DNA from: CAZAQB01 sp964487155
GTDB taxonomy: Bacteria; Pseudomonadota; Gammaproteobacteria; Nitrococcales; Nitrococcaceae
Assembly (NCBI GenBank): GCA_964487155.1
Contig: CAZAQB010000006.1
Coordinates: 1-46,219 of the forward strand
Reading direction: 5' to 3'
Length of the DNA stretch: 46,219 nt
Below, piece after piece: positions 16,209 through 23,647 of the stretch. A model generated the notes under the pieces. That model was not told the origin of the DNA. It did not search any database and saw only the letters and a list, made by a program, of their open reading frames with translations. Position 1 is the first letter of the stretch. Every line of letters starts with the position of its first letter. Position numbers and translations under genes: made by a program.

Positions 16209-17536
16209 CAAGCCCCCTCGGGCGCCAGTTCTCCCCGGGGCTCTCCGCCGCCATCGGCCTGGGCGGCCCGCCAGGGAAGGGCCGCCCCTAGCGCGCGTGC
16301 AACCTCGGCGCCGCTGCGCAGGGCGTCCTCATGGAAACCGTAGCCGAAGTAGCTGCCACAGAACCAGAGCCGGTCGCGCCCCTGGATGCGGGGCAGCAGT
16401 GCCTGAGCGCGCAGCCCGTCACCGTCGAACACCGGATGCTGGTAGACCACACGGCGCAGGGTGCGTTCCGGGCGAGGAGGGACAGTGGGATTGAGGCTGA
16501 CCAGGTAGGGCGTTTCTCCAGGGAGACTCTGCAGGCGATTCATCCAGTAGGTGACCGAGACCGGCCGGCTGCCGTCCCCGGCCCGGGTGCTCATGTGGTT
16601 CCAGGAAGACCAGACCCGCCGCCGGCGGGGCATGGCCCCAGGGTCGGTGTGCAGCCAGGCCTCGTTGGGCTGGTAGCGGAAGGCCCCGAGCAGGGTGCGC
16701 TCCAGCGACGTCGGGTGTTCCAGCATATCCAGAGTCTGGTCCGCGTGGGCTGCCAGCACCACCGCGTCGAAGCGGCCGAGCTCGCCGTCGTCCCCCAGCA
16801 GGCGCACGCCATCGCCGTCACGGCTTACCCGGCGCACCGGCGTACCGGTGGCGGCCCGGGCCAGGGCCGGCAGCATGCGCCGCACGTACGCGCGCCCGCC
16901 CCCGCAGACCGTGCGCCACTGGGGCCGCCCCGTGAGCTGGATCAGTCCGTGCTGGTGGAAGAAGCGCAGCAGGGCTGCGGCCGGGAACTCCAGCATCTGC
17001 TGCTGAGGGCAGGACCAGATGGCCGCCGCCATGGGCAGCAGGTAATGGTGGCGCAGCGCTTCGCCCAGACGCTGGCGCTGGAGAAAATCCTCCAGGCTGA
17101 GGCGAGGGTCCAGGCCTTCTGTGAGCGCCGTCCGGGCAGCCCGGTTGAAGCGAAGGATGTCGCGTACCATGCCCAGAAAGGCCGGGCGCACCAGGTTACG
17201 CCGCTGGCCGAATAGAGTTGCCAGGTTATCTCCGGCATACTCCAGGTCGGGGTCGCCGCTGGAGAACCCGAAAGACATGTCCGAGGCCCGGGTCACCACG
17301 CCAAGGTGTTGGAACAGGCCCGAGAGCAGCGGATAATTGGGCTCGTTGTAGACAATGAACCCCGTGTCAACCGGCATCGGCTCACCGTCGGGTCCGGGGA
17401 CTTCCACTGTATTGGTGTGACCGCCGACGTAGTCGTTGGCCTCGATCAGAGTGACTTCGTGATGCTGGCTCAGCAGCCAGGCTGCCCCGAGACCGGCGAC
17501 TCCGCCCCCCACCACCGCGATGCGTTGTCCGTGCAT
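16208..17536 (-). CDS. FAD-dependent amine-oxidase-like flavoprotein
   Basis: A 442-residue flavoprotein with the dinucleotide-binding motif RIAVVGGGVAGLGAAWLLS at the N-terminus followed by the second glutamate (LIEAND-VGGHTNT). A C-terminal FAD-contact region contains LWFCGSYFGYGFHEDAL. It belongs to the NAD(P)/FAD-binding proteins that accompany DUF1365 and CFA-type genes and resemble desaturases and amine oxidases. Oxidation or desaturation of an acyl chain is the likely role, the substrate being inferred. The ATG at 17536 is preferred; an in-frame TTG three codons earlier (17545) has an AAGAG upstream and cannot be excluded. First gene of a tightly overlapping operon (flavoprotein, DUF1365, CFA-type, MFS). 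A TTGTACAA palindrome lies 12 bases before the ATG. Confidence 0.87.
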   Translation of the reverse strand: MHGQRIAVVGGGVAGLGAAWLLSQHHEVTLIEANDYVGGHTNTVEVPGPDGEPMPVDTGFIVYNEPNYPLLSGLFQHLGVVTRASDMSFGFSSGDPDLEYAGDNLATLFGQRRNLVRPAFLGMVRDILRFNRAARTALTEGLDPRLSLEDFLQRQRLGEALRHHYLLPMAAAIWSCPQQQMLEFPAAALLRFFHQHGLIQLTGRPQWRTVCGGGRAYVRRMLPALARAATGTPVRRVSRDGDGVRLLGDDGELGRFDAVVLAAHADQTLDMLEHPTSLERTLLGAFRYQPNEAWLHTDPGAMPRRRRVWSSWNHMSTRAGDGSRPVSVTYWMNRLQSLPGETPYLVSLNPTVPPRPERTLRRVVYQHPVFDGDGLRAQALLPRIQGRDRLWFCGSYFGYGFHEDALRSGAEVARALGAALPWRAAQADGGGEPRGELAPEGA

Positions 17537-17547
17537 GTTGTCCAACT

Positions 17548-17557
17548 CTTGTACAAG
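17548..17557. promoter_or_regulatory. CTTGTACAAG palindrome before the flavoprotein operon
   Basis: A perfect 10-bp palindrome immediately upstream of the start of the flavoprotein operon. It shares TTGTACAAGA, in the same orientation to the gene, with the site at 11697 in the merR/SDR gap. Its position next to the start codon suits a repressor site at the start of transcription or a leader site. Confidence 0.5.
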
Positions 17558-17676
17558 CCAGGCTCAGGATTGTTCAGCGGCACATGGAAGTCAATCCCCG
17601 TGCGCCGTCCCGGCGCAGTCGGGGTGCCTTTATCAGAATGCAGTGATGCCGATCAGGCTGCGCCCGTGAGGTGGCC

Positions 17677-18198
17677 ATGATGCAACCCGTCGATCACCTG
17701 ATGCCCCTGCGAGTGGGGGTGCTTACCATCTCGGACAGCCGGGGGCTGGCGGAGGACAGCTCCGGAGATTTTCTATGCCAGGCCCTGGAGGAGGCCGGCC
17801 ACGTGCTGGCCGACCGCCAGATCGTTCCCGACGACGTCTACCGGATCCGCGCCATAGTCTCCGGCTGGATTGCCGATCCGCAAGTGCAGGTGGTGATCTC
17901 CACCGGCGGGACCGGCTTCACCGCGCGGGACAGCACTCCCGAGGCGATGCGCCCGTTGTTCGACCAGGAGGTGGAGGGCTTCGGCGAAACCTTCCGGCAC
18001 CTGTCCCTGACTGAGATCGGTTCGTCGACGGTGCAGTCCCGGGCCCTGGCCGGAGTGGCCAACCGGACGCTGATCGCGTGCCTTCCGGGCTCGACCGGGG
18101 CCTGCCGCACCGCCTGGACGGGTATCCTGCGGGAGCAGCTCGACAGTCGCCACCGGCCCTGCAACTTCGCGGCCCTGGTGCTGCTGGGGGAGGGATAG
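17677..18198 (+). CDS. moaB: Molybdenum cofactor biosynthesis protein MoaB
   Basis: A 173-residue MoaB/Mog-type protein. It shows RVGVLTISDSR near the N-terminus, VVISTGGTGFTARD (the GGTG molybdopterin site) and CLPGSTGACRTAW. It activates molybdopterin by adenylylation in molybdenum cofactor synthesis, or is the less active MoaB paralogue. Two adjacent ATGs (17677, 17680) follow GAGGTGG; the first was used, and a GTG at 17671 is less likely. It is not linked to other moa genes here. The gap to the flavoprotein operon (17558-17676) holds the divergent promoter region. Confidence 0.9.
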   Translation: MMQPVDHLMPLRVGVLTISDSRGLAEDSSGDFLCQALEEAGHVLADRQIVPDDVYRIRAIVSGWIADPQVQVVISTGGTGFTARDSTPEAMRPLFDQEVEGFGETFRHLSLTEIGSSTVQSRALAGVANRTLIACLPGSTGACRTAWTGILREQLDSRHRPCNFAALVLLGEG

Positions 18199-18352
18199 CT
18201 GGCAGGGCTGGCAGTCTGGCGTGCAGCGTCAGTTGGCGACGGCGGCCGGCAGGCGGAATTGGCTGTGACTCAGTGCCGGTTTTCAGTAGCCTGCGTGGGA
18301 TAAAGTGGTAGTGCAACGGGCGACTGCCGTTCTGCGGGAGCTGGGCACGTCC

Positions 18353-19099
18353 ATGTCGAACGGTGAACTGGGCAGGCTGATCGAAGAGAGCTCGGTGGCG
18401 CACAGCATGGAGGAGATCCATGACCTGTGCTCTGCCATCTGCGGGCTGTATGGCTTCGATCACTTCTTCTACGCCGCCAGCTTCCCGCGTTCCCTGGTCA
18501 AGCCTCTCAACTTGGTCATCAGCGGGTTTCCCGACGGCTGGCGGGACCACTACCAGAGCCGCGGCTACCTGCGTTACGACCCGGCAGTGCGCCACTGCGC
18601 CCGCAGCGCCCGGCCCGCCGTATGGGCCGACCTGATGGGTTCGGATGCGGTGGAGCGGTGCGGCAGGCAGGTCATGCGGGAGGCGGCTGACCACGGGCTG
18701 GTTAGCGGCTTGAGCGTCCCGATCCGCGACCCCCATGGTGTTCTCGGCCTGCTCAGCCTGTCCACCGAGCGGTCGATGGCGGTGGCCCGGCGGGACATCC
18801 AGCACAGTCAGCCCTTCCTCATGCTGTTGTCGGTTCACGTTCACGAAGCGGCCTGCCGTCTTGTCAACTGGGGGGGCAGTTCTGCGCGCAGCCCGCGGCT
18901 GACCGCCCGGGAGCAGGAATGCCTGCTGTGGTCCGCGGAGGGCAAGACCTCCTGGGAGATCGCTCAGATTCTCGGCATTTCCGAGCGCACCGTCGTATTC
19001 CACCTCCAGAACGTCATGCAGAAGCTCGACGTATCGAGCCGCCAGCAGGCCGTCGCACGCGCCATCTCCCAGGGGTTGATCGAACCCCAGCTGGGCTGA
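18353..19099 (+). CDS. luxR: LuxR-family acyl-homoserine-lactone-responsive regulator
   Basis: A 248-residue regulator. The N-terminal autoinducer domain has the usual ligand-pocket residues (GWRDHYQSRGYLRYDPAVRH with W, Y and the D-P pair, then AVWADL and GLVSGLSVPI). The C-terminal GerE-type helix-turn-helix reads LTAREQECLLWSAEGKTSWEIA followed by LGISERTVVFHLQNVMQKL. This is a complete LuxR/LasR-type receptor, not a DNA-binding-only solo. The ATG at 18353 gives the usual length; a GTG at 18305 would add 16 residues. It lies upstream of and parallel to luxI with a 295-bp gap containing a lux box. Upon binding acyl-homoserine lactone it should activate luxI and the following genes. Gene symbol is by family. 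Confidence 0.92.
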   Translation: MSNGELGRLIEESSVAHSMEEIHDLCSAICGLYGFDHFFYAASFPRSLVKPLNLVISGFPDGWRDHYQSRGYLRYDPAVRHCARSARPAVWADLMGSDAVERCGRQVMREAADHGLVSGLSVPIRDPHGVLGLLSLSTERSMAVARRDIQHSQPFLMLLSVHVHEAACRLVNWGGSSARSPRLTAREQECLLWSAEGKTSWEIAQILGISERTVVFHLQNVMQKLDVSSRQQAVARAISQGLIEPQLG

Positions 19100-19317
19100 C
19101 CGCAGCTTTTCCTCAAGGGTGGCGGGGCTCGCAGGGAGCCTCCAGGGCAGCGCGCGCAGTCGGCGGCACTGCTGCGGGCGGGGTGGGCCCGGAGCAGCCA
19201 GCGCCGCGGCTGGCGGCGCATGCGTGCCTGCACCGGGCACGCCACCGGCGCCCTCCAACGGTCAGACCCCACGCCCTGTCGGTATCCCCTGTATCGGCGC
19301 CCTGCGCCAGCGGAGGC

Positions 19318-19333
19318 CTGTAAGACCTTACAG
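19318..19333. promoter_or_regulatory. lux box upstream of luxI
   Basis: CTGTAAGACCTTACAG has perfect 7-bp arms around AC and matches the CTGT-N8-ACAG core of the Vibrio lux box. Its centre is 69 bases before the luxI start. If LuxR sits at the usual -42.5, transcription would begin near 19368, with a -10 near TCTACT (19357-19362). Confidence 0.8.
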
Positions 19334-19394
19334 TTCCGCCGCCTGGCGCAGCGCGGTCTACTGGCTACGGGACGAATTGGGGGATGCCGAAATC

Positions 19395-20033
19395 ATGAAA
19401 CCGGAAATCGTAGTGGGAAGACCATCAGAGGGCGGCTTCGACACCGGCCTCTTGCACGCCCTGTACCGATTCCGCCACCGGGTGTTCCGGCAGCGGCTGG
19501 GTTGGGAGGTTTCCAGCATCGGCGGTATGGAGTTCGATTTCTACGATGAGATCGATCCGATGCATGTGGCGGCCTGCCTGCCGGGGCGTCGGGTGATCGC
19601 ATCGTCGCGCCTGCTGCCGACCGTGGGTCCCTACATGCTGAGGGACGTGTTTCCCCAGTTGCTGCGGGGCGAATCCGCCCCCTGCGCCAGCGACGTCTGG
19701 GAGGTCTCCCGCTTTGCGGTGGAGCCGCCCGACCGCGATGCGCGGGTCCAGGCCACCTGCAACGAGGCGACCCTGGCCCTGCTCGATACCGGATTCCAGG
19801 TCGCCCATGAGCAGGGAGTGCGCGAATTCGTGATGGCCACCAGCGTCGCCGTGGAGCGGATGCTGGTGGGGGCGGGCCTGCACATGGAGCGGTTCGGCGA
19901 TGGAGTGGCGACCCGCGTCGGCAAGGTGCTGTCGGTGGCCTGCCGGGTCGAGGTCTCCGAGGGCCAGATGGAGCGGATGTACGCCCGGGTGGCCCAGCGC
20001 TTCGAGGAGCAGCAGATGGCAGGTGCGGCATGA
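19395..20033 (+). CDS. luxI: Acyl-homoserine-lactone synthase, LuxI family
   Basis: A 212-residue autoinducer synthase. All invariant LuxI residues can be placed: Arg and Phe in YRFRHRVF, Trp in LGWE, the two Asp in EFDFYDEID, Arg in ASSRLLP, and Glu and Arg in WEVSRF. It makes acyl-homoserine lactone from S-adenosylmethionine and an acyl-ACP. A threonine in the FVMATSVAVERML segment is at the position often associated with 3-oxo acyl chains, but the acyl length cannot be predicted. The start at 19395 follows GGGGG at a slightly long spacing. A lux box precedes it. The next gene overlaps its stop (ATGA), so signal synthesis is coupled to the downstream genes. Confidence 0.92.
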   Translation: MKPEIVVGRPSEGGFDTGLLHALYRFRHRVFRQRLGWEVSSIGGMEFDFYDEIDPMHVAACLPGRRVIASSRLLPTVGPYMLRDVFPQLLRGESAPCASDVWEVSRFAVEPPDRDARVQATCNEATLALLDTGFQVAHEQGVREFVMATSVAVERMLVGAGLHMERFGDGVATRVGKVLSVACRVEVSEGQMERMYARVAQRFEEQQMAGAA

Positions 20034-20428
20034 AGTTGCTAGTGATCGGCCGGGCAGCCCAGACCCACGCCCTGTTTGACGGCCTCGCGGCCAGTCGGCT
20101 GTGGGATGTCACTTTCTGCGCGGACGAGGCGGAGGCCGGCGAACTGATGGACGCGGCGGACGAGGCCTTTGACTACGTGCTGCTGGAGCCGGGCACGGAC
20201 ACCGGCAACTCCCAGTCCTGGCCGGGGGCAGAGCAGTCCGGCTCGGCTCCGGTGCCGGGATCGGCCACCGTGGTGCCCCTGGACTGGCGCCGGGGAACCC
20301 AGGTGCGCAGCGGCCGCGGCGTGTACGGCTTCTACCCGCTGCCCGCCGACCCGGAGCAGGGCGATGCCGTAGGCTCCGAGCAGTGGGTAATCGAGTATCA
20401 CGCTCCCTGCCGCAGAGCGCAGCGGTAG
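20030..20428 (+). CDS. Unknown 132-residue protein coupled to luxI
   Basis: Not recognised. The gene starts inside the luxI stop codon (ATGA) and ends 7 bp before the GGDEF-EAL gene, so it is translated as part of that operon. The N-terminal half (MKLLVIGRAAQTHALFDGL and FDYVLLEPG) has the beta-alpha pattern of a response-regulator receiver or Rossmann fold, with a glutamate where a receiver's phospho-acceptor Asp would be. The C-terminal half is Gly/Pro-rich and unlike receivers (WRRGTQVRSGRGVYGFYPLP). It could be a pseudo-receiver or an adaptor linking quorum sensing to the c-di-GMP protein. Confidence is in the gene, not its function. Confidence 0.7.
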   Translation: MKLLVIGRAAQTHALFDGLAASRLWDVTFCADEAEAGELMDAADEAFDYVLLEPGTDTGNSQSWPGAEQSGSAPVPGSATVVPLDWRRGTQVRSGRGVYGFYPLPADPEQGDAVGSEQWVIEYHAPCRRAQR

Positions 20429-20435
20429 CGTCGCA

Positions 20436-22514
20436 ATGCTGATGCGGGCGGCAAAGGCAGCCGGTTGCCAGGACGCCGCAGGCCCTGGTCTGCGGGTCCG
20501 GCGTGGCGACGGGCTGGTGCTGGAGGCCGATTGGGGGTTCCTCCAGCGCCTGGACCGGTGCGCCGACCAGGTGGTCGGCCAGCCCCTGGCCCAGCTGCTG
20601 GCTCCCGGCAGCGGCGGCTCTCTGCAGCCCCTTCTGGACCCCGGGAAGACCACGGCCGCGCCCCTTCCCCTGCTGTGGCTGACCGGCGCCGGCGGCCCGC
20701 GGGAGCTCGCGGTGACCGTGCGGCCGGGAGCCGCCGACCCCTCGGTCGTGGCGGTGTGCCTCAGCCCGGCTGAGCGGCCTGAGCCCAGGCTCACCGGGGT
20801 CACCGGCCTGCTGCCCTACCAGGACATCGTCGAGTCCGCCGCAGTGGCGTTGCTGCTGGTGGACGAGCAGCGCCTGGTGCGCTACGCGAACTGCGCTGCA
20901 GCGAGCCTTCTGAACCGCGGCCGGGAGCGGATCGCCGGTACCCCGGTAGAAACTCTGATTGGCGCGGGCTCGGGTGACCCGGAGCGCCCCGCCCTGATCC
21001 AGGCGCTGGCCCACTGCGCCGCCTCCGGCGAGGAGCAGCGCCTGTCAACCTTCGTGGGCCAGGCCGGTGGGGGTGGCCTGCACGCCGAAGTCACCATAAG
21101 CCACCTGGACTACGCCGGTCCGTCCCCCCTGCTGCTGCTGCAGCTGCGCGACGTCAGCGAGGAGTGCCGGCGCGAAGCCCACATCCGCTACCTGAGCCAG
21201 TTCGATGCCACCACCCGCCTGCCCAACCGGGAGCTGTTCATGGACCGGGCGCGCCAGGCGCTGATCCGCTCCCGGCGCCTGGGCGAGTCCGTGGCCCTGT
21301 TTGTGGTGGACCTGGACCGCTTCAGCCGGTGTAACGAAACCCTGGGCCAGCGGGGCGGCGACCGCCTGTTGTGCGAGATTGCCGAGCGGCTGGCGGCCGG
21401 CCTGGATCCCGGTGACACCCTGGCCCGCATCGGCAGCGACGAGTTCGGGGTGCTGCTGGAAGGCACCGGCCGGGAGCCTGCCAGGGACTTGGCCCGGACG
21501 CTGCTGGAGCGCATCGCCGCGCCCGTGTTCGTGGACGGACGCGAACTCTTCATGACCGCCAGCTTGGGCATGGCGTTATGCAGCGACGGCCATCGGGACG
21601 CGGATCTGCTGTTCTGCGATGCCGAAGTGGCCCTGTTTCGCGCCCGGGCCCACGGTGGCAACGGCATGGCGGTCTACAGCGCGGCCATGCAGGGCACCCT
21701 GCCGGACCGCCTGCGCCGCGAGACCGAGCTGCGCCATGCCCTGGAGCGCGAGCAGCTGGAGCTGTTCTACCAGCCTCAGTTCGCCGTCGGCGACCGCCGT
21801 CTCGCCGGGCTCGAGGCGCTGCTTCGCTGGCGCCATCCCGAGCAGGGACTCATCCCGCCCACGGAGTTCATTCCCCTGCTGGAGGAGACCAAGCTCATCG
21901 TGCCGGTGGGCGAGTGGGTCCTGGAGACCGCCTGCCGGGATCTCCGGCGCATTCAGCAGACCCTGGGGGAGGACTTGCGGGTGGCGGTCAACGTCTCGCC
22001 TCTGCAGGTGCGCGACGCCGTATTCCCGCGCCGGGTCAGCAGGGCTGTGTCGGCCGCCGGCCTGGCCCCGGAGCGCCTTGAGCTGGAGATCACCGAGGGG
22101 CTGCTGATGGAGACCAGCGCCCCGGCGCAGGATGCCCTGGCCAAGCTCGGCGGCATGGGTGTGTCCATTGCTCTGGACGACTTCGGCATCGGCTACTCCT
22201 CCCTGGCGTACCTGCGCCGCCTGCCGGTGCACCGGCTGAAGATTGATCGCAGCTTCATGATGGGCGTGCCGGTGGACCAGGGCGACTGTGCCCTGGTGCG
22301 GGCCATCGTCGCCATGGCCGAGAGCCTGGATCTGGCCGTCACCGCGGAGGGTATCGAGCAGGCCCGCCAGCTCCAGTTCGTGCGCCGCTGGAGCGCCCTC
22401 GAAGTGCAGGGATACCTGCTCTCTCCGCCTCAGCCGCTGGCCGAGCTGGAGCGGGCCGTGGTGGAGGCCGGCGCCGCCCTGGATGCCGGCTACACGCCGC
22501 CGGAGATCGGCTGA
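20436..22514 (+). CDS. PAS-GGDEF-EAL cyclic-di-GMP signalling protein
   Basis: A 692-residue cytoplasmic protein without transmembrane segments. An unassigned N-terminal part (1-125) is followed by a PAS-like sensor (about 125-245), a GGDEF domain (about 250-410) and an EAL domain (about 425-680). The GGDEF signature reads GSDEF (near residue 333), so cyclase activity is uncertain. The EAL domain keeps EALLRW, NVSP, LEITEG, DDFGIGYSSL, KIDRSF and TAEGIE, the metal- and substrate-binding set of active phosphodiesterases. The likely net role is c-di-GMP degradation, perhaps stimulated by GTP at the GGDEF site. Third gene after luxI, so its level should follow quorum sensing. A weak ribosome site suggests coupling to the upstream gene. 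Confidence 0.9.
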   Translation: MLMRAAKAAGCQDAAGPGLRVRRGDGLVLEADWGFLQRLDRCADQVVGQPLAQLLAPGSGGSLQPLLDPGKTTAAPLPLLWLTGAGGPRELAVTVRPGAADPSVVAVCLSPAERPEPRLTGVTGLLPYQDIVESAAVALLLVDEQRLVRYANCAAASLLNRGRERIAGTPVETLIGAGSGDPERPALIQALAHCAASGEEQRLSTFVGQAGGGGLHAEVTISHLDYAGPSPLLLLQLRDVSEECRREAHIRYLSQFDATTRLPNRELFMDRARQALIRSRRLGESVALFVVDLDRFSRCNETLGQRGGDRLLCEIAERLAAGLDPGDTLARIGSDEFGVLLEGTGREPARDLARTLLERIAAPVFVDGRELFMTASLGMALCSDGHRDADLLFCDAEVALFRARAHGGNGMAVYSAAMQGTLPDRLRRETELRHALEREQLELFYQPQFAVGDRRLAGLEALLRWRHPEQGLIPPTEFIPLLEETKLIVPVGEWVLETACRDLRRIQQTLGEDLRVAVNVSPLQVRDAVFPRRVSRAVSAAGLAPERLELEITEGLLMETSAPAQDALAKLGGMGVSIALDDFGIGYSSLAYLRRLPVHRLKIDRSFMMGVPVDQGDCALVRAIVAMAESLDLAVTAEGIEQARQLQFVRRWSALEVQGYLLSPPQPLAELERAVVEAGAALDAGYTPPEIG

Positions 22515-22614
22515 CATGAGAATCCGAGCGGCCATCACGCTGCTCCCCGGGCGGCGGGTCCAACCCCTTGCTGCCGCCTCGGATCCTTTGGCGGCCCGCA
22601 GCGGGCCGCATATC

Positions 22615-22712
22615 GAGCACTGCCACCCCCTCCTGACACGACATGGATGTCGCCCCTCGGCGTGGCGATGCGATGGGCAGTGGATGCCCAGCCTCGGGGC
22701 ACGGAACGCCCC
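22615..22712 (+). repeat. Structured repeat copy 1
   Basis: 98 bp. The C-rich segment reads CCCCCTCCTGAC. Unlike the others, its final hairpin (GGGGC/GCCCC) is followed by TTCCTTTTTTT, so this copy could end the luxI-operon transcript as an intrinsic terminator. Confidence 0.8.
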
Positions 22713-22798
22713 TTCCTTTTTTTCGCTGCCGGCGTCGGGCGAGTGCCCCGGTGCGGGCAGCGACCCCGACAACGGTGCGGCTACGGGCGCACCGCATC

Positions 22799-22893
22799 GA
22801 GCACTGCCACACCCCCCCCCGACACGGATGTCACCCCTCGGCGTGGCAATGCAACGGGCAGCGGACGCCCGTTTCAGGGGCATGGAACGCCCC
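22799..22893 (+). repeat. Structured repeat copy 2
   Basis: 95 bp. Contains nine consecutive C and a GACA-CGGA-TGTC mini-hairpin. It differs from copy 3 by a single base although their flanking spacers are unrelated. Confidence 0.85.
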
Positions 22894-22969
22894 GGTCTTA
22901 CAACAGCGCCCGGATTGGTCCAAGCGGACCAGTGTGGGCCAGGGCGTGCGAGCGCAGCCGCGCGCCAGC

Positions 22970-23064
22970 GAGCACTGCCACACCCCCCCCCGACACGGAT
23001 GTCACCCCTCGGCGTGGCAATGCAACGGGCAGCGGACGCCCGTTTCAGGGGCAGGGAACGCCCC
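22970..23064 (+). repeat. Structured repeat copy 3
   Basis: 95 bp, one base different from copy 2. The following spacer contains its own perfect hairpin around GGCCGGCC-CAT-GGCCGGCC. Confidence 0.85.
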
Positions 23065-23137
23065 ACTCCTACAGCCGTGGCCGGCCGCATGGCCGGCCGC
23101 CGTGCGCCTTCCCGTGTTCGTTCCGGGGCGCACTACC

Positions 23138-23235
23138 GAGCACTGCCACCTCCTCCTGACAGGATATGGATATCACCCCTCGGCGTGGCACTGCGACTGG
23201 CACTGGACGCCAGTCTTCGGGGCAGGGAACGCCCC
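23138..23235 (+). repeat. Structured repeat copy 4
   Basis: 98 bp. The C-rich segment reads CCTCCTCCTGAC. Hairpin 1 is GACTGGC/GCCAGTC, in which a T-A pair replaces the G-C pair of copies 2 and 3 (compensatory change). Confidence 0.85.
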
Positions 23236-23324
23236 GGTCCTGACACGGCATCCGTCGCCCCGGGCCGGGCCGCGCGGCGGATGCAGAGCCTTTGCACACG
23301 CGGGCCCAGGCCCATCGTGCCGCC

Positions 23325-23422
23325 GAGCACTGCCACCTTCCCCTGACAGGACAGAGACGTCACCCCTCGGCGTAGCGATGCAATGGGCAGGAGAAGCCCG
23401 TTTACGGGGCAGGGAGCGCCCC
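23325..23422 (+). repeat. Structured repeat copy 5
   Basis: 98 bp, the most diverged copy: GTAGCGATGC replaces GTGGCAATGC, and the loop of hairpin 1 is AGGAGAA. After it, bases 23423-23647 hold no further copy, only a GC-rich hairpin (GCCGCCGG.../...CCGGCGGC) before djlA. Confidence 0.8.
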
Positions 23423-23647
23423 GCCCCTTTCATCGAGTTTTCGGTCCCACGCCCGCCCGCCGGCTGCTCCGGGTGGCGGTGACAGACGCCCCTGCGGCTT
23501 GGGGCCGAAATTGGCATCTCCACCCGCAATGGGCTCCGGTGCGGCGCCGGCCCTGGTGCGCTAACCTGCTTCTGCCGCCGGCGCGCCGGGCCGGCGGCCA
23601 TTGCCTGGCAGCCTAAGTCCGGCAGACTCCTGGCGGGTGGGGTTTGC

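Larger units (their letters stand above)
22615..23422. repeat. Array of five structured repeats of about 97 bp
   Basis: The 1133-bp gap between the GGDEF-EAL gene and djlA contains five direct copies of one unit, starting at 22615, 22799, 22970, 23138 and 23325 (period 168-187 bp). Copies are separated by unrelated sequences of 73-89 bp. Each unit runs from GAGCACTGCCAC through a C-rich stretch and CACCCCTCGGCGTGGC to a double hairpin ending GGAACGCCCC. GCACTGCCAC can pair with GTGGCAATGC later in the unit. Hairpin 1 covaries: CGGGC/GCCCG in copies 2 and 3, CTGGC/GCCAG in copy 4, TGGGC/GCCCA in copy 1. Hairpin 2 is GGGGC, a 7-base loop, then GCCCC. Translated frames across it are by-products of the repeat. 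Possible natures are a dispersed REP-like element or a family of small RNAs. Confidence 0.85.

Noticed and set aside
22615..23422. CRISPR array
   Set aside because: Units of about 97 bp with spacers of 73-89 bp, diverged copies and no cas genes do not fit CRISPR.
22615..23422. Integron attC cassette array
   Set aside because: No cassette genes, no integrase and no recognisable attC core sites at the unit ends.
22288..23482. Frames across the repeat array giving repeated peptides (SPLGVAMQ or RCIATPRGD types)
   Set aside because: The peptides repeat in several frames and on both strands only because the DNA repeats. Copy spacing is not always a multiple of three, and hairpins, not codons, are what is conserved.
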